From contig JAZRWH010000087.1 of the NCBI GenBank assembly GCA_045599585.1, forward strand, positions 1 to 46,867: a stretch of 46,867 nucleotides of DNA, given 5' to 3'. The notes under the pieces were generated by a model, which ran no database searches, was not told the origin of the DNA, and saw only the letters and a program-made list of their open reading frames with translations. Shown here piece after piece: positions 32,950 to 41,332 of the stretch (within the stretch, counting starts at the first letter, position 1; every line of letters starts with the position of its first letter). The position numbers and the translations under genes are program-made. This stretch comes from RGIG464 sp045599585 (GTDB taxonomy: Bacteria > Myxococcota_A > Bradymonadia > UBA4248).

Positions 32950-35900
32950 ATGATTCATCATTCAAAATTCTGGCTTTTAATAACCACGTTCATGGCCGCA
33001 GGTGTCTGGGGCTGCGACGACGGCTCGGACAGCGACGAAATGCCAGATGAGCCTCAGTGCGATGCAGCGACGTTCGTGCCTTACTGCGGTGACAACACAC
33101 ATCTCACCGTGTGCGTTTCGTCCATGACCGTTCAGTCGAAATGCCAGGACATCTGCCTAAATGACGCGTGTGTCGACCGTTGTAAAGGCGTTTCCTGCCC
33201 CACAGGCAAAGTTTGCCAAGCCGGCGACTGCGTTCCGAATGGCCAACCAGAGCCCGAATGTAGTAACGCGGTGCCATGTGCCGACGCTTCCCAAATCTGC
33301 CGAAACGGAAGCTGCATCGACGGCGGTTGCTTGATTTCAGGCTGTGATAACGACTACACGTGCAACACGACAACCCTCGAATGCGTCGAAAACGACACCG
33401 AACAAGGCTGTTTGCTCACTGGCTGCGACGAAGGATTCCACTGCAACACAACAACCCTCGAATGCGAAAAAGACACTGAAACGAACAATGGATGCGCCAA
33501 AACAGGATGCGATTCGGGTTACGTCTGCAACACTGACACCGATCAATGCGAAAAAGACACTGAAACGAACAATGGATGCACCAAAACAGGATGCGATTCG
33601 GGTTACGTCTGCAACACTGACACCGATCAATGCGAAAAAGACACTGAAACGAACAATGGATGCGCCGAAACGGGATGCGATGCAGGGTATGTCTGTAACA
33701 CTGACACCGATCAATGTGAGCTTATACCGCCCAAAGGGTGCTCCGAAACGGGGTGTAACCCTGGATATACGTGCGACGCAAAGACCGACCGCTGCATCAA
33801 AGACTCAGGCCCAGCTGCAGAACCAGAAGTTATTTCGTGCGGCAAATTAACCGTTTCGGGTACAAATGCATGCGCAATGAGCGGATCGGGCACCACCACA
33901 ATCCTGCGCGGTGATGTTTTGGCCCTCGACAAGACCTATGAAGGCGGTATCGTCGTGATCAACAACGGCAAAATCCAGTTTGTCGGCTGCGAAAGCGACT
34001 ATAGCGGCAATACGACAGGCGCAACGGTTATTACCAGCCCTGACGCCGTAATCAGTCCGGGCCTCATTAACGGCCACGATCACATCACCTATACCAACCA
34101 AGGACCAGACAACTGGGGTGACGAACGTTTTGATCATCGCCATGACTGGCGTAAAAGCAAAAACGGTCACTCGAATCACAACGCACAGGGTACGCCAAAC
34201 TATGAAGATGTCGGCGAAGTACGCCAGTTGATGAGCGGTACAACGGCTCTGTTTGGTTCAAATGGCGCGACCGGTTTGGTACGCAACATCGACAACGCGA
34301 CCGATATGTCGAAAATTGACGCCATCAAAACAACTTATCAAACCTTCCCGCTCGGTGATTCTATCGGAAGCACCTACGAGAGTGGCTGCACCAAATACAA
34401 ATACAACACTAAAGACAGCCATTTTAGCCCGCACATCGCCGAAGGCATCAACCAAGCAGCTCTTAACGAATTGCGCTGCCTGAGCGGCGAAGGCGCTGGT
34501 TCTACAGACATCGTCAACGATACCCTTTCCATCATCCACGGCATCGCTGCCACACCCGATATCATTGCAAAACTTTCCGAAAGAGGTGCAAAACTCATTT
34601 GGTCACCGCGTACCAACGTTTCGCTCTACGGCGATACAGCCATGGCTCCGCTCTACGACCGTTTGGGCGTCACCATCGCACTCGGCACTGACTGGACGCC
34701 TTCTGGTTCTATAAACATCCTACGCGAACTCAAGTGCGTCGACTTCCTCAACACATATTACTACGACAGCTATTTTTCCGACTACGACATATGGAAAATG
34801 GCTACTTACAATGGAGCCGTCGCATTCAACATCGAAAATAGCGTAGGTTCGCTCAAACAAGGTCTCTACGCCGATATTGCTATGTACCGCAAAACAAAAA
34901 CGCGTACAGGCCACCGCGCCGTCATCGACGCTGACCCCGAAGATGTCATGCTCGTCATGCTCGCGGGCTCAATCGTCTATGGCGAAGCAAACCTCGTCAA
35001 AACGTCTTCTTGCGAAGCTGTAAATGTCAACGGTAGCTCAAAGAAGATCTGCACCAAAGCGACGGGCGGCTCATACACTTTTGCCGAAACCAAAGCGCGT
35101 GCAGCGTACGGCCTGTTCTTCAACGGCACACCAACCAAAGAACCTACCTGTATCCCCATGCGTCCAAGAGCTATCGATACGACTTCTCAAAATACAAGTC
35201 AGTATGGCGTTCAATCGTATAAAAATTACAGCGCCAATCTTACAGCTGAACCTGAAGTGAACTACTACAGTGATGCCAACGATATCGACGGCGACGGCAT
35301 TCCCAATGCAAAAGACAACTGCCCAACCATCTTTAACCCTGTCCGACCAACGGATATGCCTACGACAGCAGCCCCTTATGACGAGCAGTCTGATGTCGAC
35401 GGCGACGGCATTGGCGATATTTGCGACCCGTATCCATTCTGCGCCGCCAATGACGATACCTGCCCTATGTTTAACCCCAAAGATAGCGACGGCGACGGCA
35501 TCGATAACACCATAGACAACTGTCCTAAAGATGCGAACCCCGATCAAAAAGACAGCGACGGCGATGGCGTTGGCGACGTATGTGACGCATGTCCCAATCA
35601 GGCTGGTACCATAGTCGGTTGTCCCATCACCCTCACGAAACTCTCCGATCTCCGTTCGCAATACATCGAGGGTACACTTGCCAAAGACCAGATCGTTCTC
35701 GTTCAGGGCGTCGTTACAGCCATTCAGTCCGGAAAAAACGGCTTCTTTATTCAAGACAAAACCGATCAGGCCGCAGGCGTCTACGTCTACGATGCTGCTT
35801 CGTCCAAAACCGTTGTCGTCGGTGACCTCGTCGAAATTCAGGGTACGACAGACGAATATTACGATTTTCTCGAAATAGCCAAACCGACGGTGACCAAACT

Positions 35901-36672
35901 CGGTACCGCGCCCGTTCCTGCGCCTATTACCGTCAAGGCCTCCGATATCAACAACGCCAAGAGCAAATACAACAGCACGCTCGTCCGTGTTTCGGAGCTT
36001 ACCGTCAATGCGTACGACGAAACGACCGCAGCTAAAGCCCCCGTATTCGTCTGCTCCGATGTCGGCAAAAACAAAGTCTATGTCGATGACTTCATCATGG
36101 GCACAACAGAACTCAACAACACTATCTCCGTAGGCGACTCGATAGGCGCAGCAGGCGTTTTAATCTACGATTACAATATCTCCAAGATCGCCCCACGTAA
36201 CGCCGCAGACATCGTATCCAAACATGATATCGGCGAAATTACCGAACCATCCGATGCTGTAACGTACAACTTCGCAGACTTTGCGGGCACATCCGCCTAC
36301 ACAGATTCTATCAAGGTCACAATGCCATCGGGCGCCACAATCACCGCACAGGGCATGGGCAGTTCTAGCAACTACCCCAATTCGCTCGGCCTCACCGGCA
36401 ACAAAGCATATCAAAACGAAATTGTTGTCTCGGGACTCAAAGGCGTTGGCAGAATCACCATCGAATACACTGGCTGGTCTAAAAACGGCAAACTTGATGT
36501 CACCGTCGGCGCCCACACCCAGACAATCGTAGAAAACACGGATGTCTCCAATACGTTTTCGTACGATTTCAATGATGCCTCGGCGACGAGCTTTACCATT
36601 AAACCTCAGTCAAGCTCTTCCAATAGCACCAACCGTTTCGCAATCCACAGCATCTCTTGGACGACTTTATAG
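32950..36672 (+). CDS. Giant amidohydrolase lipoprotein, second paralog
   Basis: ATG 32950 (AGGGGA upstream) gives 1240 aa with a signal ending VWGC. A longer Cys-rich region (about 30-300) includes three near-identical 28-residue units. The amidohydrolase domain keeps all metal ligands: H376-D-H378, H495 (PHIAEG), H530 (IIHGIA) and D581 (GTDW). Thrombospondin type-3 repeats, the OB-like domain (VQGVVTAI, FFIQD) and the C-terminal domain (IEYTGWSKNGKLDVTVG, compare FDYIGWSPSGKLDVIVG) follow. The Ig-like domains of the first paralog are missing. It is probably anchored at the outer membrane and works on a small substrate outside the cell; the substrate is unknown. A T-run hairpin terminates it. 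Confidence 0.85.
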   Translation: MIHHSKFWLLITTFMAAGVWGCDDGSDSDEMPDEPQCDAATFVPYCGDNTHLTVCVSSMTVQSKCQDICLNDACVDRCKGVSCPTGKVCQAGDCVPNGQPEPECSNAVPCADASQICRNGSCIDGGCLISGCDNDYTCNTTTLECVENDTEQGCLLTGCDEGFHCNTTTLECEKDTETNNGCAKTGCDSGYVCNTDTDQCEKDTETNNGCTKTGCDSGYVCNTDTDQCEKDTETNNGCAETGCDAGYVCNTDTDQCELIPPKGCSETGCNPGYTCDAKTDRCIKDSGPAAEPEVISCGKLTVSGTNACAMSGSGTTTILRGDVLALDKTYEGGIVVINNGKIQFVGCESDYSGNTTGATVITSPDAVISPGLINGHDHITYTNQGPDNWGDERFDHRHDWRKSKNGHSNHNAQGTPNYEDVGEVRQLMSGTTALFGSNGATGLVRNIDNATDMSKIDAIKTTYQTFPLGDSIGSTYESGCTKYKYNTKDSHFSPHIAEGINQAALNELRCLSGEGAGSTDIVNDTLSIIHGIAATPDIIAKLSERGAKLIWSPRTNVSLYGDTAMAPLYDRLGVTIALGTDWTPSGSINILRELKCVDFLNTYYYDSYFSDYDIWKMATYNGAVAFNIENSVGSLKQGLYADIAMYRKTKTRTGHRAVIDADPEDVMLVMLAGSIVYGEANLVKTSSCEAVNVNGSSKKICTKATGGSYTFAETKARAAYGLFFNGTPTKEPTCIPMRPRAIDTTSQNTSQYGVQSYKNYSANLTAEPEVNYYSDANDIDGDGIPNAKDNCPTIFNPVRPTDMPTTAAPYDEQSDVDGDGIGDICDPYPFCAANDDTCPMFNPKDSDGDGIDNTIDNCPKDANPDQKDSDGDGVGDVCDACPNQAGTIVGCPITLTKLSDLRSQYIEGTLAKDQIVLVQGVVTAIQSGKNGFFIQDKTDQAAGVYVYDAASSKTVVVGDLVEIQGTTDEYYDFLEIAKPTVTKLGTAPVPAPITVKASDINNAKSKYNSTLVRVSELTVNAYDETTAAKAPVFVCSDVGKNKVYVDDFIMGTTELNNTISVGDSIGAAGVLIYDYNISKIAPRNAADIVSKHDIGEITEPSDAVTYNFADFAGTSAYTDSIKVTMPSGATITAQGMGSSSNYPNSLGLTGNKAYQNEIVVSGLKGVGRITIEYTGWSKNGKLDVTVGAHTQTIVENTDVSNTFSYDFNDASATSFTIKPQSSSSNSTNRFAIHSISWTTL
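33466..33717 (+). repeat. Three tandem 84-bp coding repeats
   Basis: Units begin at 33466, 33550 and 33634 and are nearly identical. Each encodes 28 residues with the pattern EKDTETNNGC-x-x-TGCD-x-GYVCNTDTDQC. The near-identity at DNA level shows recent expansion and possible length variation of the Cys-rich stalk. Confidence 0.9.
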
Positions 36673-36687
36673 TTATTTCGTTCGCTC

Positions 36688-36714
36688 GGGCTATCGGCAA
36701 AAGCCGATACGCCC
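36688..36714. repeat. Bulged hairpin element
   Basis: GGGC, TATCGGC, loop AAAA, GCCGATA, unpaired C, GCCC. Inner-stem sequence TATCGGC differs from neighbours but pairs fully. Confidence 0.85.
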
Positions 36715-36718
36715 TCCC

Positions 36719-36766
36719 AGTCCGGCTATTTGTACCGCTTTGCGGCCAAATACGCCGGACTTTTTT
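36719..36766 (+). terminator. Bulged hairpin acting as terminator
   Basis: AGTCCGGC, TATTTG, loop with a CCGC-TTT-GCGG sub-hairpin, CAAATA, unpaired C, GCCGGACT, then a T-run. It is 46 bp past the stop of the second giant lipoprotein. Confidence 0.82.
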
Positions 36767-36990
36767 GTATCTTGATGTACATCAATCACGAATTATATAT
36801 TAGAATTATTGCCCCATCTATTTCATCTAATAACGACCCATGGTTGAATACTTATTGATTGCAGATTGAACCAAATAACCTATAATTATCATAAAAGGGT
36901 TTATATTTTTCGCACAATGCGAAAAAGCCCATTCACAAAGCGGCTTAGCCGAACACCTCACAAACACGTGATTGATTCATTAGGTACTTT

Positions 36991-38658
36991 ATGTCTGAAT
37001 CCTACGCAGAAAACTTAAATACAGCGAATAATCAAACCAAACAAGCGTCGAAAGAACCAGAGAGCATCGATACGCCTCTAGAGCTGAGGGGCGAGTATCA
37101 GATTATTGAATTACTTGGAGAAGGCGCAAACGGCAAAACGTACCTGGCACGAGCAACGTATTCCAATAAACTGGTAGCCATTAAATGCCTCAAGATGAAT
37201 CAGGTCGACAATCTTAAGTCCGTTGAACTGTTCAAACGTGAAGCCGAAGTTCTTCAAAGCATTGATGTGCCCGGTGTTCCTAAATATTACAGCAGTATCA
37301 TTCCTGAAAACGGTCAGGGGCTTTATTTTATTATTCAAGAATATATTAAATATCCTTCGCTCGACACACTTCTCGCCCAAAAAGGCAAGTTACCTGAGCT
37401 TTTAGTTATTAAAATACTTAAAAAGCTTTGTAATATTCTGTCAGCCCTTCAGGAACAATACGTTCCACCGATCATCCACCGCGATATTAAGCCTTCCAAT
37501 ATTCTTATTAACAAGCTAGACGAGAATGTTGACGTCTACCTGATCGACTTTGGTGCTGTTGCAAATCCACAAAAACATCAAGGTGGCTCGACGATCGCGG
37601 GAACGTTTGGCTACATGGCTCCTGAACAGCAGATGGGGGACGTCGAAATTCAGTCCGACTACTACGCAGTTGGCGCAACAGCCCTTCATCTGCTCACTGG
37701 CGTCATGCCCTACGAAATCGAAGCTGACGTTTTCAATCTCAAATTCGGTCCCGTCTTAGATCAACACGCTCCCGATACCACTCCCGCGATGCGCGAACTC
37801 CTTTCGCTCCTGCTCGCGACAGACATCAACAGACGCCCCAAAGACGTCGTTACGCTTCGCCACTACATTCAGCAGGTAGAGGATTATAACTACAGATACT
37901 CCGTTAAAGCGAAAGACAATGGCATGAGCAAAACGATGACAATGGTTTATGGCATTATTTGCGCCATTTCAGCCCTAGCATCGGCTGGAGCATTGCTCGT
38001 GATGAATTTTGGACGCGAACTCGGTTTGTTGAAAATACCGCCAGCAGAAGTTGCAAAAACGCCCACTAAAGCGATGCCTATCTGGGACAGCATGATGCAT
38101 TCTGGTCAGCTTAGAAACCTCGCCATCATCTCGTCGCTCATCTTTGCCTTTGCAGTCATTGTTTTGATTGCTCAAAATATGAAGCACATCAAAGCATTCC
38201 TCACTAAAATTGGACTTCGTAATCCCGCTGCAGATAGGATCCTTAAGGAACCTCAACATAAAATCGTAAAGTTCCAAAAGAACAAAAAATACTCCGCTGA
38301 ACTCATTCAAGAATTAAGTCAATCTCAGGAAGACGCAGACTACGAAGCTCAGGTTCAACTGATGAATCAGGTGAACCAATCGCATCAACAACTCAATCGC
38401 GGTGTACCTCAGCTCGTTGCACTTAAAAATCTATGGAAAGTGCCTTCACAGTGGCAAAAATGCGCTGGCAAAGTTTTAGGACAAACCTACATCAAACAAC
38501 GTCAGGCTTTTGAATATATCTTTGAGGTCTCTGGCGAATCCTTCGTCGGCGCTTCTGGATATTACAAAGGTCATAACCTTCGTTTCCCGCTTGAATGCGA
38601 AGTCGCTTACGATCCTAAAGATCCTAAAAAAAATGTCCTTACCGACATCAAATTGTAA
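36991..38658 (+). CDS. Membrane-tethered Ser/Thr protein kinase with C-terminal DUF3592-like domain
   Basis: A protein of 555 aa. Kinase motifs: GEGANG (43-48), VAIK with K65, HRDIKPSN (163-170), DFG (186-188), GTFGYMAPEQ. Two membrane helices (about 310-337 and 371-394) are separated by a short loop. The C-terminal about 100 residues end in a beta-rich unit (GKVLGQTY...YKGHNLRFPLECEVAYDPKDPKKN) that resembles DUF3592 domains, where a VxYxPxxP block closes the domain. The catalytic set is complete. It lies just upstream of a related kinase with a similar layout. Confidence 0.9.
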   Translation: MSESYAENLNTANNQTKQASKEPESIDTPLELRGEYQIIELLGEGANGKTYLARATYSNKLVAIKCLKMNQVDNLKSVELFKREAEVLQSIDVPGVPKYYSSIIPENGQGLYFIIQEYIKYPSLDTLLAQKGKLPELLVIKILKKLCNILSALQEQYVPPIIHRDIKPSNILINKLDENVDVYLIDFGAVANPQKHQGGSTIAGTFGYMAPEQQMGDVEIQSDYYAVGATALHLLTGVMPYEIEADVFNLKFGPVLDQHAPDTTPAMRELLSLLLATDINRRPKDVVTLRHYIQQVEDYNYRYSVKAKDNGMSKTMTMVYGIICAISALASAGALLVMNFGRELGLLKIPPAEVAKTPTKAMPIWDSMMHSGQLRNLAIISSLIFAFAVIVLIAQNMKHIKAFLTKIGLRNPAADRILKEPQHKIVKFQKNKKYSAELIQELSQSQEDADYEAQVQLMNQVNQSHQQLNRGVPQLVALKNLWKVPSQWQKCAGKVLGQTYIKQRQAFEYIFEVSGESFVGASGYYKGHNLRFPLECEVAYDPKDPKKNVLTDIKL

Positions 38659-38711
38659 TTTAGAATTCATCGATATTATTATTTAGGTATATTATATAAA
38701 CGAAGGTTAAT

Positions 38712-40505
38712 ATGGAAACACAACATCTTAACGAAAATACAAAACCTCAGCAAAGCGCTAACCCCACGGACGTAGCCACAGCACCTGTTATGACACCGCC
38801 AGAGCTGGCAAACCGATACACTTACGTCAAAAAACTCGGTCAGGGCGCCCAGGCTCACGTCTATGAAGCGATTCGTAAATCTGACGGTACCCACGTCGCA
38901 ATTAAACAACTCAACATTGACAACGTTCAAAACTGGAAAGAATACGACCTGTTTTGGCGAGAAGCTGAGATCCTTCAAAAACTCAACATCGACGGCATTG
39001 CCACATTCTACGAAACGATCGAATGTCTCGATGCAGCGCAACCGCATGCGTTCATCGTACAAAAATGCATTCAGGGCAAAACGCTCAACGAAATGATGAA
39101 AATCGGCTACCGCTTTTCGGTCAACCGCATTTTCGAAATCGCCATTCAGCTCATTAACTTGCTCGAAAAACTCCACAAACATGAGCCAGCTATCATTCAC
39201 CGTGACATCAAACCTTCGAACATTATGTTTGAACCGCAGACCGGTGATGAATTCAAACTCTTCCTCATCGACTTTGGTGCCGTCGCAAATCCGCAAGTTC
39301 AAAAAGGCGGATCGACCGTCGCTGGAACTTACGGCTACATGCCGCCTGAACAACTCATGGGCCGACCAGAATGCGCCAGTGACATCTATGCTCTCGGCGC
39401 AACCTTGACCTATATGCTCTGTGGCGTTGAACCCGGTGACATGCAAATCGCTGACTTCATGCTCGTCATTGAGCCTCACCTGCAACACCTTCCGCATGCC
39501 GTCGTAACCTGCCTGCGCAAGATGCTTATCCCGAACGCAAACGAACGTCTCTGCGATTACACGACGCTTCGTACCCTCTTTACAAACTTCACTAAAAATA
39601 TCTTCACAGACAACATCGCCACGACGCTTACGCCCGCAGACCTCGACAAACAGCTCTGCAACGTTGAAAGACTAGGCCAGGCTGGAAACGCCGAGCTCTG
39701 GCTGCAACTACCAGACACCACGCCACGCCACATTCCAAACTGTTACAAGAGTATCAAAACACCGGCCTTCACTTCCGAAGTCGCCCTACATCAGCTCCAA
39801 ACGAAAGCCCGAGGCAAAACGTTTAAATCCATTCAGGTCTTGGTCTGGATCGCATGTATCATCATAATACTCATCCTCATTGCAATCCCCACGCTCATCG
39901 TCACAATTGTTGGTCAAGCTTCCTATTATTCTGGCTTTATCTTCATTCTCGCCGTTCCAATCATCCTACTCTTTGGCATCACAGCCATACTTCAACTCAA
40001 TACGAACTTCTATAAAGCCATTGTCAACCGTGCCTACTCAAAACTCGGTTATGACGGCATACATAATGCCCCAGACACCATACACAAACTCATTCAGAAT
40101 GGCCGCAAAACGATCGCTACCATTTGTGAAATCAAATACGTCCCACTTGATGGCGACTATGTTGCTTTGCATTACGGAGACTCCTCTGGCGATTTGTTTG
40201 ATATTCACGACGAGTCGAACGTTCATTTAAACAAAGTGATCTATCGTAACTGCGCTCCGATTCAATATCGCATATCTTACAAATTCAATCCCCCCGACGA
40301 CGATAATCCCTACGACCTCATTCATGAAGTCACGCTGCGATACAATCCCTTAAAAACGCTTCACGTCGGCGATGCACTGCCTATCCTCTATTATATAAAT
40401 CCAGACGACCTCTCTGATGTTATCAGTATGCCGTTCCCTTATCCTATAAAAAGACTCATGGCACGAAGTGATATGCTTTATCGCTCAGCATTAAGCAAAC
40501 TCTAA
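38712..40505 (+). CDS. Membrane-tethered Ser/Thr protein kinase with C-terminal DUF3592-like domain
   Basis: A protein of 597 aa; AAGG precedes ATG 38712. Kinase motifs: GQGAQA (43-48), VAIK with K65, HRDIKPSN (163-170), DFG (187-189), and GYMPPEQ with Pro in place of the usual Ala of APE. A hydrophobic pair of helices (about 376-432) is followed by a beta-rich C-terminal domain ending VGDALPILYYINPDDLSDV, similar in style to the upstream kinase. The shared ANPQ-x-x-x-GGST segment after DFG shows the two arose by duplication. A strong terminator follows. Confidence 0.9.
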   Translation: METQHLNENTKPQQSANPTDVATAPVMTPPELANRYTYVKKLGQGAQAHVYEAIRKSDGTHVAIKQLNIDNVQNWKEYDLFWREAEILQKLNIDGIATFYETIECLDAAQPHAFIVQKCIQGKTLNEMMKIGYRFSVNRIFEIAIQLINLLEKLHKHEPAIIHRDIKPSNIMFEPQTGDEFKLFLIDFGAVANPQVQKGGSTVAGTYGYMPPEQLMGRPECASDIYALGATLTYMLCGVEPGDMQIADFMLVIEPHLQHLPHAVVTCLRKMLIPNANERLCDYTTLRTLFTNFTKNIFTDNIATTLTPADLDKQLCNVERLGQAGNAELWLQLPDTTPRHIPNCYKSIKTPAFTSEVALHQLQTKARGKTFKSIQVLVWIACIIIILILIAIPTLIVTIVGQASYYSGFIFILAVPIILLFGITAILQLNTNFYKAIVNRAYSKLGYDGIHNAPDTIHKLIQNGRKTIATICEIKYVPLDGDYVALHYGDSSGDLFDIHDESNVHLNKVIYRNCAPIQYRISYKFNPPDDDNPYDLIHEVTLRYNPLKTLHVGDALPILYYINPDDLSDVISMPFPYPIKRLMARSDMLYRSALSKL

Positions 40506-40511
40506 TCCATC

Positions 40512-40551
40512 AGCCAGCGTTCACTTGACGCTGGCTATTTTTTTATTTTTT
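40512..40551 (+). terminator. Rho-independent terminator
   Basis: AGCCAGCGT (40512-40520), 7-nt loop, ACGCTGGCT (40528-40536), then a long T-rich tail. Confidence 0.92.
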
Positions 40552-40559
40552 TAGGCTTC

Positions 40560-40585
40560 GCCTATTGGCCTTTGGCCAATACGGC
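40560..40585. repeat. Bulged hairpin element
   Basis: GCC, TATTGGCC, loop TTT, GGCCAATA, unpaired C, GGC. It is flanked on both sides by GGCTTCGCC mini-hairpins. A near-identical element with the same flank lies at 45446. Confidence 0.8.
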
Positions 40586-40591
40586 TTCGCC

Positions 40592-40622
40592 GCCGCCCTA
40601 TTTGCAAGCAAATACGGGCGGC
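40592..40622. repeat. Bulged hairpin element
   Basis: GCCGCCC, TATTTGC, AA, GCAAATA, unpaired C, GGGCGGC, both stems perfect. Confidence 0.88.
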
Positions 40623-40625
40623 CTG

Positions 40626-40705
40626 CTATTGTCCGAACGAAATCCACATGGATCCCAAGACCCTCCGCAATCCAACGCCCTTTAGGCCATCTGCAGGACA
40701 AATAG
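40626..40705. repeat. Dispersed ~50-bp repeat, copy C, with outer inverted repeat
   Basis: TCCCAAG (40653-40659) and GCAGGACA (40693-40700) match copies A and B; the middle is more diverged and slightly shorter. CTATTGTCC (40626-40634) is complementary to GGACAAATAG (40696-40705) except for one missing base, so the copy is bounded by an inverted repeat. Confidence 0.55.
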
Positions 40706-40814
40706 TGAAAGAATAGACATTTCATGCGCTCAATACATTGCAGTCTTTAAAAACTTTGTATACGGCTGCAATGTATCAAACTATCCTTTCACCGATGTTA
40801 TACTATGATCAACA

Positions 40815-41231
40815 CTAATAGATATCGTCCGGTGCTGGACCGTAAACAGCAGGTTCGCACTCGCCTCGACTACACGGATCTTCAGCTTCATAAATCTTCA
40901 TGCATTCTTTGTAGCTAGGTTCATCGCACACCCAAGCATAATCTTCGCAAATCAAATCGATATCGGCGGAATCATCGTAGTAATCGCACGATGGCCGGGG
41001 ACCATAGTACGCAGGATAGTCAATTTCATGGTTGCGATACGCTTCTATGCAAGATTGAAATTCTTCCCCCGATGGATCACCGCATTCTTCAAGCTCATCA
41101 TACGTATAGGGAGAGACTGCCTTTTCGGTGTTTCCACCGTCATCGCATGCCGTGACAAGGCTGCCCAAACCAATAAACGCTAGAGAACTTCCAAGAGCGG
41201 TTTTCGCCAGAGTTTTTAACTTCTGGAACAT
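40815..41231 (-). CDS. Cys-rich lipoprotein with YGPxP motifs, probable radical SAM substrate
   Basis: A protein of 138 aa. Basic N-terminus, hydrophobic LGSSLAFIGLGSLVTAC signal with lipidated Cys29 and CDD after it. It has a YTYDELEECG...FQSCIEAY unit (about 42-65) and a shorter related unit (about 96-120). Tyr-Gly motifs occur at YGPRP (76-80) and YGPAP (130-134, near the C-terminus). The signal, the C-x-x-Y-D-E-L unit and the YGPAPD end are shared with the larger lipoprotein at 42546-43358, and the radical SAM gene lies between them. I infer it is a modified lipoprotein displayed in the envelope. Its gene is 101 bp downstream of the enzyme on the same strand. Confidence 0.85.
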   Translation of the reverse strand: MFQKLKTLAKTALGSSLAFIGLGSLVTACDDGGNTEKAVSPYTYDELEECGDPSGEEFQSCIEAYRNHEIDYPAYYGPRPSCDYYDDSADIDLICEDYAWVCDEPSYKECMKIYEAEDPCSRGECEPAVYGPAPDDIY

Positions 41232-41332
41232 TTTAACTTCCTCTTCGTAATGATAATGCGCGATCGAATTTGTAAGACCTTTTACTAAATCGATCCCTCA
41301 TTGAATGAATATATTAGAAAAACTAAACAATA

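Larger units (their letters stand above)
36673..36990. other. Intergenic region before third kinase
   Basis: It contains a tandem pair of bulged hairpins, the second serving as a terminator, then about 220 bp of AT-rich sequence. A small hairpin AGGGTTTATATTTTTCGC...GCGAAAAAGCCC lies near 36897-36930. No clear promoter was identified. Confidence 0.5.
40506..40814. other. Convergent intergenic region with terminator and repeats
   Basis: It holds the terminator of the kinase gene, a tandem pair of bulged hairpins, and dispersed repeat copy C. The remaining 100 bp before the convergent lipoprotein stop are unremarkable. Confidence 0.55.

Noticed and set aside
32780..32950. Cyclic-di-GMP (GEMM) riboswitch
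   Set aside because: A GCAAAG-like string occurs near the start codon, but the paired elements and tetraloop-receptor pattern of that class are missing.
33466..33717. CRISPR-like repeat array
   Set aside because: The 84-bp units are contiguous, in frame and coding, with no unique spacers.
38679..39497. Minus-strand open frame opposite the fourth kinase
   Set aside because: It is a shadow of the kinase gene, which has complete catalytic motifs on the plus strand.
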